Source: a bacterium
Lineage (GTDB): Archaea; Nanobdellota; Nanobdellia; Pacearchaeales; GW2011-AR1
Assembly (NCBI GenBank): GCA_030588935.1
Contig: JAUUWR010000040.1
Coordinates: 1-9,480, forward strand
Direction: 5' to 3'
DNA length: 9,480 nucleotides
Of this stretch, positions 1 to 5,402 are shown piece by piece. The translations under genes were made by a program, and so were the position numbers. Position 1 is the first letter of the stretch. Each line of letters opens with the position of its first letter. The notes under the pieces are model-generated. The model saw only the letters and a list, made by a program, of their open reading frames with translations, did not search any database and was not told the origin of the DNA.

Positions 1-339
1 CAAAAAAACATAAGCCTCCTCGTAATCTCTACCCAGAACACCAAGCCTCTCAGGCGAAACAATCCTTTCCTGCTTAGTCAAAAAAGTCATCAAACCAGCA
101 ACACCCTGCAACATACTAACCTGCGAAAAATCATAAGAATAATTCCTCTGCTGAACAAAAACAATCCTTGAAACATTCGGAGCTTCAATAAGCAAGTCAA
201 GAGTTCTGCTCATCACCTCAGGATTTTCTGCCAAATTCGGAACAAAAGCAGCCCCCAAATAATTCGCATATATAATCTGGCTCCCCACTTCTCTAACTAC
301 CTCATACGAATACAACGGCGTTCCTGGTTTAAATAGCAT
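1..339 (-). CDS. Probable type II/IV secretion (VirB11/GspE-like) ATPase, N-terminal part, truncated by window edge
   Basis: The reading frame is open from an ATG at 339-337 to the window edge, giving 113 residues and no stop. A GAGG-type ribosome site (AAGAGGAAA) lies directly before the ATG, and a TATA-like box lies at 391-400. The visible part includes MLFKPGTPLYSYEVV, then MSRTLDLLIEAPNVSRIVF, VQQRNYSYDF and LTKQERIVSP. I recall this pattern from the N-terminal, pre-catalytic region of large DPANN-archaeal type II/IV secretion ATPases, which energise pilus or secretion assembly at the cytoplasmic membrane. The catalytic domain (Walker A, Walker B, His box) would lie to the left of the window, so the assignment rests on remembered similarity of the N-terminus only. 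Two unknown genes lie upstream on the same strand. Confidence is moderate. Confidence 0.6.
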   Translation of the reverse strand, partial: MLFKPGTPLYSYEVVREVGSQIIYANYLGAAFVPNLAENPEVMSRTLDLLIEAPNVSRIVFVQQRNYSYDFSQVSMLQGVAGLMTFLTKQERIVSPERLGVLGRDYEEAYVFL

Positions 340-390
340 TTTCCTCTTTTGTTTAAAAATAAAAAGATATCTGCCTATTAAAATTTATTG

Positions 391-400
391 TATATAAAAA
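391..400 (-). promoter_or_regulatory. TATA-like box for the secretion ATPase gene
   Basis: Read on the minus strand, TTTTTATATA lies about 55 nt before the ATG at 339. Archaeal transcription usually starts 22-27 nt after the TATA centre, which would give a leader of about 30 nt containing the AGAGG ribosome site. It suggests the ATPase can be transcribed apart from the two upstream genes. Confidence 0.4.
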
Positions 401-406
401 GAATTG

Positions 407-739
407 TTAATTCATTTCACAGAGTTTGTATAACAGATACCCAAGGGTGCCTGCTTGTAAGATGCCAATTGGTAACATCACTCTTTCTACAAATTTCGCT
501 AGAAAATCTTCTCTTTTCGCAAATTTAGCTCTTTTTTCTGCGTATATTCTAATAGGAAGATTTGGATGTTCTCTTTCTAATTGTTGTATATTTTCTTGGA
601 AAAACTGAGAATCTTCATAGAGTCTTGACCATAATTTATTTCCACCTTCTTCTTGTAGTCTATCTTCTAAATCATCCCATACTTCAGCAGATCCACTTTC
701 TTCTGAAGTTTTACATTTAATTTGATATAATACGTTCAT
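407..739 (-). CDS. Unknown small protein with C-terminal membrane anchor
   Basis: The 110-residue product matches no family I recognise. Residues 1-75 are charged and look helical (segments such as EVWDDLEDRLQEEG and FFQENIQQLEREHP). A basic stretch follows (AEKRAKFAKREDFLAKF). The C-terminus holds one predicted membrane helix, about VMLPIGILQAGTLGYLLYKL, and ends shortly after it, so this may be a tail-anchored protein. The ATG at 739 is supported by a GGGGGAAA ribosome site just upstream and by tight coupling: the previous gene's stop codon ends 1 nt away. The two genes are therefore almost certainly co-transcribed, and this protein probably acts with the 741-1184 product. Function unknown. 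Confidence 0.7.
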   Translation of the reverse strand: MNVLYQIKCKTSEESGSAEVWDDLEDRLQEEGGNKLWSRLYEDSQFFQENIQQLEREHPNLPIRIYAEKRAKFAKREDFLAKFVERVMLPIGILQAGTLGYLLYKLCEMN

Positions 740-740
740 T

Positions 741-1184
741 TTATTTCCCCCTAACTATTTTATTCACAGATTTAACTAAGAATTCAATTCCCCTGTATGG
801 AAATTCAACTAAACTAGTTGCTCGCACCCCTCTATAATTTAATAAATCCCCCATCTTAAAAAGGCCATCCACACCAACGTAGCTACTAGTTAAAACTGTT
901 TTTAATGCTAAATCTCCAATTAATCTTATTTCTTCAGGAGTTCTATTAGCTATTTCTGGGTTTGCAATCATATTTGCATAACTTGTCATTGCTGTAAATC
1001 CAAGAAAAGCAACTACCCCCCCAAGAACAAATTTCTCAAAATTCACCACCCCTTCTAAATCATAATAAAGATTTGGAGTTCCAAATATTTTTTCTTTTAC
1101 CTTTGGTTGGTATTTTCCAGGAATTACTTCTGACAAAACTATGTCTAAACTTCCATTCGCAATATCTTTTAACTTACTTCCCAT
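741..1184 (-). CDS. Unknown membrane-associated protein, first gene of a two-gene operon divergent from a TrmB-like regulator
   Basis: The 147-residue product matches no family I recognise. A short N-terminal part with basic residues (MGSKLKDIANG, GKYQPKVKEKIFG) precedes a hydrophobic segment at about residues 51-73 (KFVLGGVVAFLGFTAMTSYA), which is likely one membrane helix. The rest is mixed: residues 76-100 look helical and acidic (IANRTPEEIRLIGDLALK), and the C-terminus is basic (VNKIVRGK). The ATG at 1184 has no good ribosome site directly before it. The gene heads an operon with 407-739 and faces the TrmB-like gene across a 95-nt region containing a 24-bp palindrome, so regulation by that protein is likely. 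Function unknown. Confidence 0.7.
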   Translation of the reverse strand: MGSKLKDIANGSLDIVLSEVIPGKYQPKVKEKIFGTPNLYYDLEGVVNFEKFVLGGVVAFLGFTAMTSYANMIANPEIANRTPEEIRLIGDLALKTVLTSSYVGVDGLFKMGDLLNYRGVRATSLVEFPYRGIEFLVKSVNKIVRGK

Positions 1185-1216
1185 ACAAAATTCAAATTTT
1201 ACCCCTACTTAATAGT

Positions 1217-1240
1217 TTGTTGTAAGCATCCTTACAACAA
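1217..1240. promoter_or_regulatory. Palindromic candidate operator between the divergent TrmB-like regulator and membrane-protein operon
   Basis: The arms TTGTTGTAAG (1217-1226) and CTTACAACAA (1231-1240) are perfect inverted complements around CATC, whose central AT also fits the dyad, so 11 of 12 half-site positions are symmetric. The site lies 10 bp upstream of the TATA-like box of the regulator gene. On the other strand it would cover the predicted start point if the same box (ATTTAAAT, 1250-1257, itself palindromic) also drives the minus-strand operon. This is the expected position for an operator bound by a dimeric winged-helix protein, most simply the neighbouring TrmB-like product. 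A transcription terminator is unlikely, because no gene ends here. Confidence 0.6.
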
Positions 1241-1250
1241 TATGAAAACA

Positions 1251-1258
1251 TTTAAATA
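1251..1258 (+). promoter_or_regulatory. TATA-like box of the TrmB-like regulator gene, possibly bidirectional
   Basis: TTTAAATA is centred about 25 nt before the ATG at 1280. Transcription would therefore begin at or next to the start codon (leaderless mRNA), which agrees with the absence of a ribosome site. The overlapping palindrome ATTTAAAT could also serve the divergent operon. Confidence 0.5.
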
Positions 1259-1279
1259 ACAAAAAATCTAAACTAAATC

Positions 1280-2029
1280 ATGCAAACAGAGAAACTTCAG
1301 AAAATAGGATTAAATCCAAATGAAATAAAGATTTATTTAGCTTTACTTAGTTTAGGCTCTGCTCAGGCAGGAAAAATAAGCAAAGAAGCTCAGATAAACA
1401 GAACAACTACTTATGATTCTATTGAAAGGCTTATAGAAAAGGGGCTTGTAACATATATAATTGAAGCAAACAGAAAAGTTTTCAAACCAGTAGCTCCTAA
1501 AAGACTTTTAGATGATTTAAAAGAAAAACAAAAGATTGTTGAAGAAACTCTACCTGAATTAAATGCTTTATTTCGGGGATCTAAAGAAAAAGAAGAATCA
1601 GACATTTATAGAGGCAGAAAAGGTATAAGAACTATTTTAAATGATATTCTTAATTACAAAGAATATGTTGCTTTTGGTTCTTCAGGAGGGTTTTTAGATG
1701 TAATGAAACATGATTTTAGTATATTTCAAAAAAGAAAAAAACAATTAAAAATAAATGCAAGAGTAATTCTTTCAGAATCTTCCAAAAAGAAACAAGATGT
1801 AAAAGAAGCTTTCTCAAAGTTCAAATTTATCTCAGACGAATATTCTTCACCAACTACGACTTTTATTTATAATAATAAAACAGCTATAATTGTTTGGGCT
1901 GAAACGCCCATTGCTACATTAATTATAAGTAAAGAAGTAGCTGAATCATATAGAAAACATTTTGAATTAATGTGGAAACTCTCAAAAAATAATATAACAA
2001 CAATTTTAAACCCTTTATTCTTTAATTAA
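1280..2029 (+). CDS. TrmB-family transcriptional regulator
   Basis: The 249-residue protein has the TrmB layout. An N-terminal winged helix-turn-helix spans about residues 5-70: GLNPNEIKIYLALLSLG, then the recognition region ISKEAQINRTTTYDSIERL and the wing with KGLVTYIIEANRKVF. A helical linker follows at about 75-97. The C-terminal sensing domain begins with IYRGRKGIRTILNDIL (109-124) and ends in the helix with FELMWKLSK (228-236). TrmB-type proteins are dimeric cytoplasmic DNA-binding regulators; characterised members sense sugars, but the ligand here cannot be deduced. The ATG follows a TATA-like box at leaderless spacing, and a 24-bp palindrome lies just upstream, which suggests autoregulation and control of the divergent operon. 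The gene for a coiled-coil protein begins 16 nt downstream and may be co-transcribed. Confidence 0.85.
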   Translation: MQTEKLQKIGLNPNEIKIYLALLSLGSAQAGKISKEAQINRTTTYDSIERLIEKGLVTYIIEANRKVFKPVAPKRLLDDLKEKQKIVEETLPELNALFRGSKEKEESDIYRGRKGIRTILNDILNYKEYVAFGSSGGFLDVMKHDFSIFQKRKKQLKINARVILSESSKKKQDVKEAFSKFKFISDEYSSPTTTFIYNNKTAIIVWAETPIATLIISKEVAESYRKHFELMWKLSKNNITTILNPLFFN

Positions 2030-2045
2030 TTATAAAAAGAGGAAA

Positions 2046-2441
2046 ATGGACGAACAATTCCAACCGCAACAAGATCCAATAAATGCCCTTTTATCAGAAT
2101 TTGGAACAAGGCTAAATGAAACAGAAGAAAAACAAAGACTCATAAAAGACAGGATTTTATTAATTGGAGAAAACTTAATTTCAACCAAAGAAGATTCATT
2201 AAAACAAGATTCTGAAATTAAAAAACAAATAAAACAAATAAACTTTGAACTTGATTCATTGAAACAGCTAATAACAAGGATAATTAATGAGGTGCCGAAC
2301 TTTGCGAGAAAAACTGAACTGGAAATTTTAGAAAGGCAGATGAAAATGTTTCAGCCTCTTGAACCTACAACAATTCATGACGTGAAAAGAATAGTTCAGG
2401 AAGAAATTAAAAAACTAAATCAAAAAAATATTAACAAATAA
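2046..2441 (+). CDS. Conserved coiled-coil protein, function unknown
   Basis: The 131-residue soluble protein is almost wholly helical. A Gln-rich start (residues 1-10) is followed by a long coiled-coil region at about 12-82 with regular hydrophobic spacing (INALLSEFGTRLNETEEKQ, IKKQIKQINFELDSLKQLI). A conserved-looking C-terminal block follows (FARKTELEILERQMKMFQPL, then IHDVKRIVQEEIKKL). I recall the FARK...MFQPLE block from hypothetical proteins of DPANN archaea, but no function is known to me. The ATG at 2046 has a good ribosome site (AGAGG, 2038-2042) and lies 16 nt after the TrmB-like gene's stop, so translation from the same mRNA is plausible. The next plus-strand gene also encodes a coiled-coil protein, and the two may be partners. 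Confidence 0.75.
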   Translation: MDEQFQPQQDPINALLSEFGTRLNETEEKQRLIKDRILLIGENLISTKEDSLKQDSEIKKQIKQINFELDSLKQLITRIINEVPNFARKTELEILERQMKMFQPLEPTTIHDVKRIVQEEIKKLNQKNINK

Positions 2442-2474
2442 ATATTAATAATCTTACAAAAATAAGAGTTCGGT

Positions 2475-2510
2475 AGATGAGGAGATTAAATTCGCTAAAT
2501 GAGCTCATCT
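2475..2510 (+). other. Stem-loop in the spacer ahead of the 2586 gene
   Basis: AGATGAG (2475-2481) pairs with CTCATCT (2504-2510), and three more G-U pairs are possible outward in RNA (2472-2474 with 2511-2513). The 22-nt loop contains TTCGCTAA, an 8-mer also found in the loops of the hairpins at 6079-6104 and 8180-8205. The competing palindrome ATGAGCTCAT (2499-2508) could fold alternatively. The site lies in the 144-nt spacer between two co-oriented genes and could be a 3' end structure of the upstream mRNA, a small RNA or a regulatory element. Confidence 0.4.
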
Positions 2511-2530
2511 GTTTAACTTAATAATTTATT

Positions 2531-2566
2531 AGATTCCAAAAAAATAGAACAAGATTCCAAAAAATT
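2531..2566 (+). repeat. Tandem AGATTCCAAAAAA leader motif (two copies)
   Basis: AGATTCCAAAAAA occurs at 2531-2543 and 2552-2564. A third match, AGATTCCAAAAA, lies at 8333-8344. The second copy begins exactly 34 nt before the ATG at 2586, and the 8333 copy begins exactly 34 nt before the ATG at 8367. In both cases a TATA-like box (TTAATAATTTATTA, 2518-2531; TTTATATAAA, 8303-8312) is placed so that transcription would begin at about the first base of the motif. Confidence 0.45.
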
Positions 2567-2585
2567 AAATAAAATAAACAACAAA

Positions 2586-3515
2586 ATGGGAAACCTAGAA
2601 AAAGTAGTGCAGCTAAAACAACAAGGGCAAACTGATTCGCAGATTATAGGGAATCTAAAACAGCAGGGAGTTTCTCCAAAAGAGATTGAAGAAGTTCTTT
2701 CTCAATCACAAATTAAATCTGCATTTAATGAACAGGGCGCCGCTCCTCAACAAGCACCTCCGGCTCTAAAATCCACACAGGAAATTTCTGCACAATCTCC
2801 TCCTCAAACAACCCCGCAACTTGCTAAAATAACAGAACCTGCACCAATGCAGCCAAGTATGATGCAATCAGCACCTGAAGCTCTTCCACAAAAAACCCAA
2901 CAACCTTTGTCATACCCTCAAGCAACTCAAGCAACCCAACAAATGCAAGAACCTCAACCAACTTTCCAACAATCCTCATTACCAATACCTGCACCTTTTC
3001 AGGAAGCTCCTGAACCAGGATATCCTCCAGAATATCAATATTCTGAATACCAACCACAGCAAATAGGTGACATTGAAACAATAAACGAAATTGCAGAACA
3101 AATACTTGATGAAAAAACCACTCAACTAAAAAAACAAATAACCTCTTTTACAGGGTTCACAGAAGAAGCAACTTCAAATATTGAAAGATTAAACGAAAGA
3201 TTATTCAAAATCGAGAACACCTTAAATGAACTTCAGGTAGCTATCTTAAGAAAAGTCGGAGATTATGGAAAAGACATTCAGAATATAGCAAAAGAAATGC
3301 ACTCTACGCAGGATTCATTCTCAAAAATCCTAAATCCACTGACAGACAACATCAGAGAACTTAAAAAAATAACAGGCTCAACAACACCTAAACCAAGCAA
3401 ACCCAAACCAGAACCAGAACCAAAAAAACCAAAACCAGAGCCAAGCAAACCCAAACCAAAAACAAAATCCCATAAAACAAAATCAAGAAAAAAGAAAACC
3501 AAAACAAACACTTAG
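2586..3515 (+). CDS. Conserved multi-domain coiled-coil protein with Pro/Gln-rich linker and Lys/Pro tail
   Basis: The 309-residue protein has four clear parts. Residues 3-48 form a small helical module (LEKVVQLKQQGQTDSQIIG, LKQQGVSPKEIEEVLSQ). Residues 50-158 are a low-complexity linker rich in Pro, Gln and Ala. Residues 162-264 are a predicted coiled coil (INEIAEQILDEKTTQLKKQI through LNERLFKIENTLNELQVAIL to ILNPLTDNIRELKKITG). Residues 268-309 are a strongly basic Lys/Pro tail with repeated SKPKPEPEPKK-type units. There is no membrane segment. I recall the combination of N-terminal module and coiled coil from uncharacterised DPANN proteins, which suggests a scaffold, but no function is established. 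The basic tail could bind nucleic acid or membranes. No ribosome site precedes the ATG; the mRNA may have a roughly 34-nt leader. Confidence 0.75.
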   Translation: MGNLEKVVQLKQQGQTDSQIIGNLKQQGVSPKEIEEVLSQSQIKSAFNEQGAAPQQAPPALKSTQEISAQSPPQTTPQLAKITEPAPMQPSMMQSAPEALPQKTQQPLSYPQATQATQQMQEPQPTFQQSSLPIPAPFQEAPEPGYPPEYQYSEYQPQQIGDIETINEIAEQILDEKTTQLKKQITSFTGFTEEATSNIERLNERLFKIENTLNELQVAILRKVGDYGKDIQNIAKEMHSTQDSFSKILNPLTDNIRELKKITGSTTPKPSKPKPEPEPKKPKPEPSKPKPKTKSHKTKSRKKKTKTNT

Positions 3516-3521
3516 TTTTGA

Positions 3522-3553
3522 GGATTACTTGAGGTAATTCAAATAATATTTTT
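3522..3553 (+). terminator. Hairpin plus T-tract after the 2586-3515 gene
   Basis: Seven nt after the stop codon, GGATTAC (3522-3528) can pair with GTAATTC (3534-3540) around the loop TTGAG, with one G-U wobble. Eight nt later a T5 run follows (3549-3553). Archaeal termination depends mainly on T-runs, and the hairpin may be secondary. Confidence 0.45.
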
Positions 3554-3624
3554 CTAAATTATTAATCTCATAAGGAGTTATTCTCGCTTAATCTTCTCTC
3601 TCGTACTATTAACATTTCATATAT

Positions 3625-3646
3625 TTTAGGTGATATAAAACCTAAA
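3625..3646 (-). other. Stem-loop spanning the stop codon of the DUF4239-like gene
   Basis: TTTAGGT (3625-3631) and ACCTAAA (3640-3646) are perfect 7-bp arms around an 8-nt loop, and the minus-strand stop codon (3644-3642) lies inside the stem. No T-run follows on the minus strand, so this looks more like an mRNA 3' structure than a canonical terminator. Confidence 0.3.
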
Positions 3647-4466
3647 CAGTCACATCAAGAACATCACCCTTCTTTTTATAATATCTTGGTTTCCCAATAG
3701 CATCCAAAACTCTCTCATAAGGTTCTACTGAAACTGCCTGCTCACCAAAATTTAGATTATTCAAATCTCTTAAAACCAAAAATAAAATCAATATCGCAGA
3801 AGTAATTGCTCCTGTAAAAACTATTGAAACAATAGAAGTATCTTTAATATAGAATAATGATGCTAATAATAAAACTCCTAAAAACAAGCTTACCAGCCAT
3901 TCTCCCCAAGAAAGTTTGTCTTTTCCAAACATAACAAGATTTTCCCTTGCTTCAGAATGTTGATTATAAACATTCAAAATATTGGAATAGGTTTCATTCT
4001 CTTTATTTGTATCATATTTCACTTCTTTTAATGAATCCCCTAATGCATCAAATTCTTTCTGCGTTTCAGAATATCTCTCCCATGGCAAAGGCATAAACTT
4101 CTTAATATAATTATTAATTCTATCTTCTACTCTTTTCAACCATTTTTTATTTTTCTTATTTTGCCCTAATATCTCTGCAAAAAAATAAAAAGTTGATAAA
4201 CAACTTGAATCTGTTCCAGCATTATCCCTTATTCCTTGATATCTTGTGTATAGGTCTGCAATAAAAAAACCAACAATTATACCAAAGAGAATTCCAATAA
4301 AAGTTATTGAGGTTTGAACCATTGGATTATCCTCAACACCTGGGAAAAAATAAGCAGCTGCAAAAGACAGAATAATTGCCAAGAACAATAAATGTTTTGT
4401 TTTGATTTTCAACTTAGGCACTCTTATTTTTACCTTCGGCTTCTTCATCTTTATCCTCTTTTTCAT
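3642..4466 (-). CDS. DUF4239 (bestrophin-like) membrane protein
   Basis: From the ATG at 4466 the protein has 274 residues. A very basic N-terminus (MKKRIKMKKPKVKIRVPKLK) precedes two helices at about 25-42 and 53-71. The second runs into FFIADLYTRYQGIRDNAGTD, like the family pattern of a helix followed by a conserved (W/Y)xRYQ-type segment. A cytoplasmic helical region includes the LPWERYSE block (127-134). Two more helices follow at about 189-207 and 211-233, then LRDLNNLNFGEQAVSVEPY (232-250), matching the D-L-n-n-x-F-x-G signature near the end of DUF4239 proteins. That family resembles bestrophin anion channels, but transport here is unproven. A longer frame could begin at a TTG (4481). 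I prefer the ATG at 4466, about 25 nt from the TATA box; the ATG at 4448 has an AGAGG site and is the main alternative. Confidence 0.6.
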   Translation of the reverse strand: MKKRIKMKKPKVKIRVPKLKIKTKHLLFLAIILSFAAAYFFPGVEDNPMVQTSITFIGILFGIIVGFFIADLYTRYQGIRDNAGTDSSCLSTFYFFAEILGQNKKNKKWLKRVEDRINNYIKKFMPLPWERYSETQKEFDALGDSLKEVKYDTNKENETYSNILNVYNQHSEARENLVMFGKDKLSWGEWLVSLFLGVLLLASLFYIKDTSIVSIVFTGAITSAILILFLVLRDLNNLNFGEQAVSVEPYERVLDAIGKPRYYKKKGDVLDVTV

Positions 4467-4486
4467 AAAAACTAAAAACAAATCTT

Positions 4487-4495
4487 ATTTATATA
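4487..4495 (-). promoter_or_regulatory. TATA-like box for the DUF4239-like gene
   Basis: Minus-strand TATATAAAT is centred about 25 nt before the ATG at 4466, consistent with a leaderless start there, or with an 18-nt leader carrying AGAGG ahead of the ATG at 4448. Confidence 0.5.
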
Positions 4496-4544
4496 TTTTG
4501 TCTTTTAAAAGAATGTCTATATCTTATAAAAATTTAAGTTATAT

Positions 4545-4562
4545 GGATGAGTTTAATTAAGC
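4545..4562 (+). repeat. GGATGAG-TTAAGC motif copy in the 4482-4635 spacer
   Basis: GGATGAGTTTAATTAAGC on the plus strand resembles the motif copies at 5237-5269 and 5317-5349 (minus). The same spacer contains a 12-nt exact repeat TATATCTTATAA (4518-4529 and 4611-4622) and a small hairpin AGATG-TTAG-CATCT (4592-4605). No gene is visible in this spacer. Confidence 0.3.
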
Positions 4563-4635
4563 TACTCAAAAAAGAAAGTAATATTTTTGTGAGATGTTAG
4601 CATCTATATGTATATCTTATAAGAAAATTAGAACC

Positions 4636-5142
4636 CTACTTCCTCGTAACAACCCACGCAACAACCCCAGCAATTACCAACAGCAAAATACTCCCAACTG
4701 CTCCCCCATCTAAATAACCTTTTATTTGTTCTAACAAGCTTGTCCCTTCTCCAGAAGCCACAATCAAATCAGGATGAAAAACAGGATTAAAAACTTTTAC
4801 TGCAGCAATTAAAAAGATGACTATTAAAACTCCGACGACAACCCATGCAAAAGCAGGAGTCATAATTTTATCCAGACTTTTGGTAGATAAACCTGCAACT
4901 AATAGCACCAAGAGTACAACAACAAACAGCACAATAAACCACGGAATAATGGTCTGCACATATAATTCCAAAGAAGAAAAACTCATAAAAACAATAGCCA
5001 TAATAAAACTAATTAAAACCAAAAGAAACTTGCTCTCCCCTAAAATTTTTGTTTTTAATAAAATCAAATAAACAATCAGAGTAACAAACAAAAAACTAAA
5101 TACAGGCATAAAAAAATTCAATCCAGATATGTCTATTGCCAT
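4636..5142 (-). CDS. Five-helix membrane protein, paralogue family member 1, function unknown
   Basis: The 168-residue protein is nearly all membrane. Predicted helices lie at about 9-29, 38-58, 63-84, 95-116 and 147-165, followed by a short basic end (VVTRK). The first helix ends in LLKTKILGESK (28-38), which parallels LNKTQLLGGNK and LQKTQLLGDGK in the next two minus-strand genes. With the shared five-helix layout, this argues for a common origin, though this copy is the most divergent. A non-membrane loop (VFHPDLIVASGEGTSLLEQ, 121-139) separates helices 4 and 5. There is no catalytic motif and no signal peptide. I recall such tandem short membrane proteins from DPANN genomes as uncharacterised. 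The ATG at 5142 lacks a ribosome site and lies in very AT-rich DNA. Two tandem motif copies lie upstream. Confidence 0.7.
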   Translation of the reverse strand: MAIDISGLNFFMPVFSFLFVTLIVYLILLKTKILGESKFLLVLISFIMAIVFMSFSSLELYVQTIIPWFIVLFVVVLLVLLVAGLSTKSLDKIMTPAFAWVVVGVLIVIFLIAAVKVFNPVFHPDLIVASGEGTSLLEQIKGYLDGGAVGSILLLVIAGVVAWVVTRK

Positions 5143-5236
5143 TTTGTTTTAATTTTATTTATTCTTTTTTATTTAATTTATTTGCTTATTTTATTTTCTT
5201 ATATCTTAATAAATAACCAAGCTTCACATATGAACA

Positions 5237-5269
5237 GCTTAATCTTCTCCTCATCCCCTAAATATTTTT
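5237..5269 (-). repeat. Direct repeat copy 1: AATATTTA plus GGATGAGG-AGAAGATTAAGC
   Basis: On the plus strand the copy reads from GCTTAATCTTCTCC to TAAATATT. It is almost identical to 5317-5349, differing by one inserted C and a few substitutions. Read on the minus strand, a TATA-like AATATTTA box is followed about 23 nt later by AGAAGATTAAGC, near where transcription would start. It lies 95-127 nt upstream of the 5142 start. Confidence 0.5.
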
Positions 5270-5316
5270 CATAATTTATTAATTTTTATTATGAGTTTCC
5301 TTAGGTTATTTTGTTT

Positions 5317-5349
5317 GCTTAATCTTCTCCCTCATCCCATAAATATTTT
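5317..5349 (-). repeat. Direct repeat copy 2: AATATTTA plus GGATGAGG-AGAAGATTAAGC
   Basis: This is the second near-identical copy, 80 bp from the first, both in the 260-nt spacer between the 4636-5142 and 5403-5954 genes. Nothing else resembling a gene is present in that spacer. Related, shorter copies occur at 3586-3605 (minus) and, more weakly, at 6866-6882 (minus), 2473-2491 (plus) and 6145-6161 (plus). Confidence 0.5.
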
Positions 5350-5402
5350 ATTAAGTTATTAGTTTATTAATATGTAATGTTTTTTAATTTTGATTTGGTT
5401 CT

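Noticed and set aside
426..608. Other shadow frames (426-608 plus, 1411-1605 minus, 4817-5071 plus, 6671-6874 plus, 8528-8776 minus)
   Set aside because: All overlap better-supported genes in the opposite orientation and show no domain, promoter or ribosome-site support.
2464..2515. tRNA or C/D-box small RNA in the 2442-2585 spacer
   Set aside because: No cloverleaf or T-arm sequence is present. GTAGATGAG only partly resembles a C box and no convincing CTGA D box is suitably placed.
2824..3511. Minus-strand frames at 2824-3081 and 3278-3511
   Set aside because: They are antisense shadows of the repetitive Pro/Gln- and Lys/Pro-coding regions of the 2586-3515 gene; composition is unlike real proteins.
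4467..4481. TTG start at 4481 for the DUF4239-like gene
   Set aside because: It would lie upstream of the expected transcription start from the TATA box at 4487-4495; ATGs at 4466 or 4448 are better supported.
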